Source of the DNA: an uncultured Collinsella sp.
Lineage (GTDB): Bacteria; Actinomycetota; Coriobacteriia; Coriobacteriales; Coriobacteriaceae
Length of the DNA: 6,440 nt
Assembly (NCBI GenBank): GCA_958429225.1
Contig: CAUAJB010000085.1
Span: forward strand, 1-6,440
Reading direction: 5' to 3'
Position 1 is the stretch's first letter. Each line of letters begins with the position of its first letter. This document shows, piece after piece, positions 6,133-6,440 of this stretch. The notes under the pieces are model-generated. The model was not told the origin of the DNA. It made no database searches and saw only the letters and a program-made list of their open reading frames with translations. The translations under genes were made by a program, and so were the position numbers.

Positions 6133-6160
6133 ATGGTATCCCCAATGCCAGGGTAGTCAA
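6133..6160 (-). promoter_or_regulatory. Candidate promoter of the M24 peptidase gene, -35 inside a repeat
   Basis: On the - strand, TTGACT (complement of 6155-6160, five of six matches to TTGACA) is followed after 16 nt by TACCAT (complement of 6133-6138, four of six to TATAAT). Transcription would start near 6126, giving a leader of about 20 nt that includes the ribosome binding site. The -35 box lies within the end of the 33-nt repeat copy 2. Motif match and position support it; no other evidence is available. Confidence 0.4.
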
Positions 6161-6185
6161 TTTGCGACGGGGCTATTTTAGCTGC
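6153..6185. repeat. 33-nt palindromic repeat, copy 2
   Basis: It begins GTAGTCAATTT, has a GCGACGGGG core and ends TTTTAGCTGC. It matches copy 1 (4752-4784) at 29 of 33 positions without gaps. It sits 48 nt upstream of the peptidase start and supplies the candidate -35 box. Confidence 0.6.
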
Positions 6186-6198
6186 GTAAAACTTGCGG

Positions 6199-6276
6199 AA
6201 TGATTTTTCTGGGACGGGGATTAAATAATCATTCGGCACCCAATGATTATTTAATCCCCGTCCCAGAAAAATCATT
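6199..6276. repeat. 35-bp perfect inverted repeat
   Basis: Arms 6199-6233 and 6242-6276 are exact reverse complements over all 35 positions, around the 8-nt loop CGGCACCC. Each arm contains CTGGGACGGGG or its complement, the same core as the 33-nt repeats, followed by an AT-rich half (ATTAAATAATCATT). It lies between 33-nt repeat copies 2 and 3. No U-tract is placed to make it a terminator. It looks like a dispersed palindromic element; any transcript would form a long double-stranded RNA stem. A small open frame on the - strand here (6120-6305) is a by-product. Confidence 0.75.
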
Positions 6277-6297
6277 TGAGCGAGCTGATAGGTTAAA

Positions 6298-6330
6298 GTA
6301 GTCAATATAGTCCCGTCCCGAATTAGCTGC
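6298..6330. repeat. 33-nt repeat, copy 3, with inverted core
   Basis: This has the same length and ends as copy 2 (GTAGTCAAT at the left, TTAGCTGC at the right), but the centre reads TCCCGTCCCGA, the reverse complement orientation of the GGGACGGG core. The ends pair imperfectly (GTAGTCAAT with ATTAGCTGC). It lies 145 nt from copy 2 in direct orientation as judged by the ends. Confidence 0.45.
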
Positions 6331-6370
6331 TTTCAAAACTATGGCGGATTACGGGGCTGGACCTGTATTA

Positions 6371-6440
6371 CTTGACCATGGGAAAAATCGCGAAATTAAA
6401 ACCGCAGGTAGACGGCTTATCAAAAATCGAAAATTGCCGG
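6371..6440. repeat. Second copy of the 160-nt element interior, cut by the window end
   Basis: This 70-nt stretch aligns with 4849-4917. The core 6387-6418 (from ATCGCGAAATTAAAAC to GACGGCTT) matches 4865-4896 at 31 of 32 positions, and both units end in CCGG. The sequence to its left (6331-6370) is unlike the left arm of the first copy. The rest lies beyond the window. No gene is visible between 6331 and 6440. Confidence 0.6.

Noticed and set aside
6120..6305. Small - strand open frame of 61 codons
   Set aside because: It is generated by the 35-bp inverted repeat and flanking repeats and resembles no known protein.

Overview
The window looks like a chromosomal core segment of a high-GC gut actinobacterium of the class Coriobacteriia, most likely Collinsella or a close relative. 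This is inferred from three things: strongly C-ending codons in the valyl-tRNA synthetase, an apparent clpX-valS-folC gene order, and intergenic spaces filled with palindromic repeats built around GGGACGGGG. It rests on recognition, not on a database match. No tRNA, rRNA, CRISPR array, prophage gene or transposase was seen.

Layout. Bases 1-59 hold the last codons of an upstream + strand gene, probably clpX, followed by a strong intrinsic terminator (81-120). Bases 121-345 are the valS leader, dominated by a perfect 25-bp inverted repeat (211-235/300-324) with a second perfect hairpin in its loop. valS occupies 346-3042. The 279-nt gap 3043-3321 holds a large palindromic structure flanked by 10-bp direct repeats, then a U-tailed hairpin just before folC. 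folC runs 3322-4665. The 351-nt gap 4666-5016 has no gene. It carries a 22-bp inverted repeat, a 33-nt repeat copy, a ~160-nt palindromic element and a 35-nt palindrome. On the - strand, convergent with folC, is an M24-family Xaa-Pro peptidase (5017-6105). Its upstream region 6106-6440 is also gene-free. It holds a candidate promoter whose -35 box lies inside a 33-nt repeat copy, a perfect 35-bp inverted repeat, a third 33-nt repeat copy, and a second, truncated copy of the interior of the 160-nt element.

Function. The genes are housekeeping: valine charging of tRNA, folate and polyglutamyl-folate synthesis, and turnover of proline-containing peptides, with ClpX-dependent proteolysis probably upstream. 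valS and folC are codirectional, but a 279-nt spacer with possible termination and promoter signals separates them, so tight co-transcription is not assured.

The most interesting content is non-coding. One signal is the valS leader, which has no T-box consensus but could form two mutually exclusive structures affecting the Shine-Dalgarno sequence. The other is the crowd of different palindromic repeat families around the peptidase gene. Two of these families recur within the window, and one shows a conserved interior flanked by unrelated arms.
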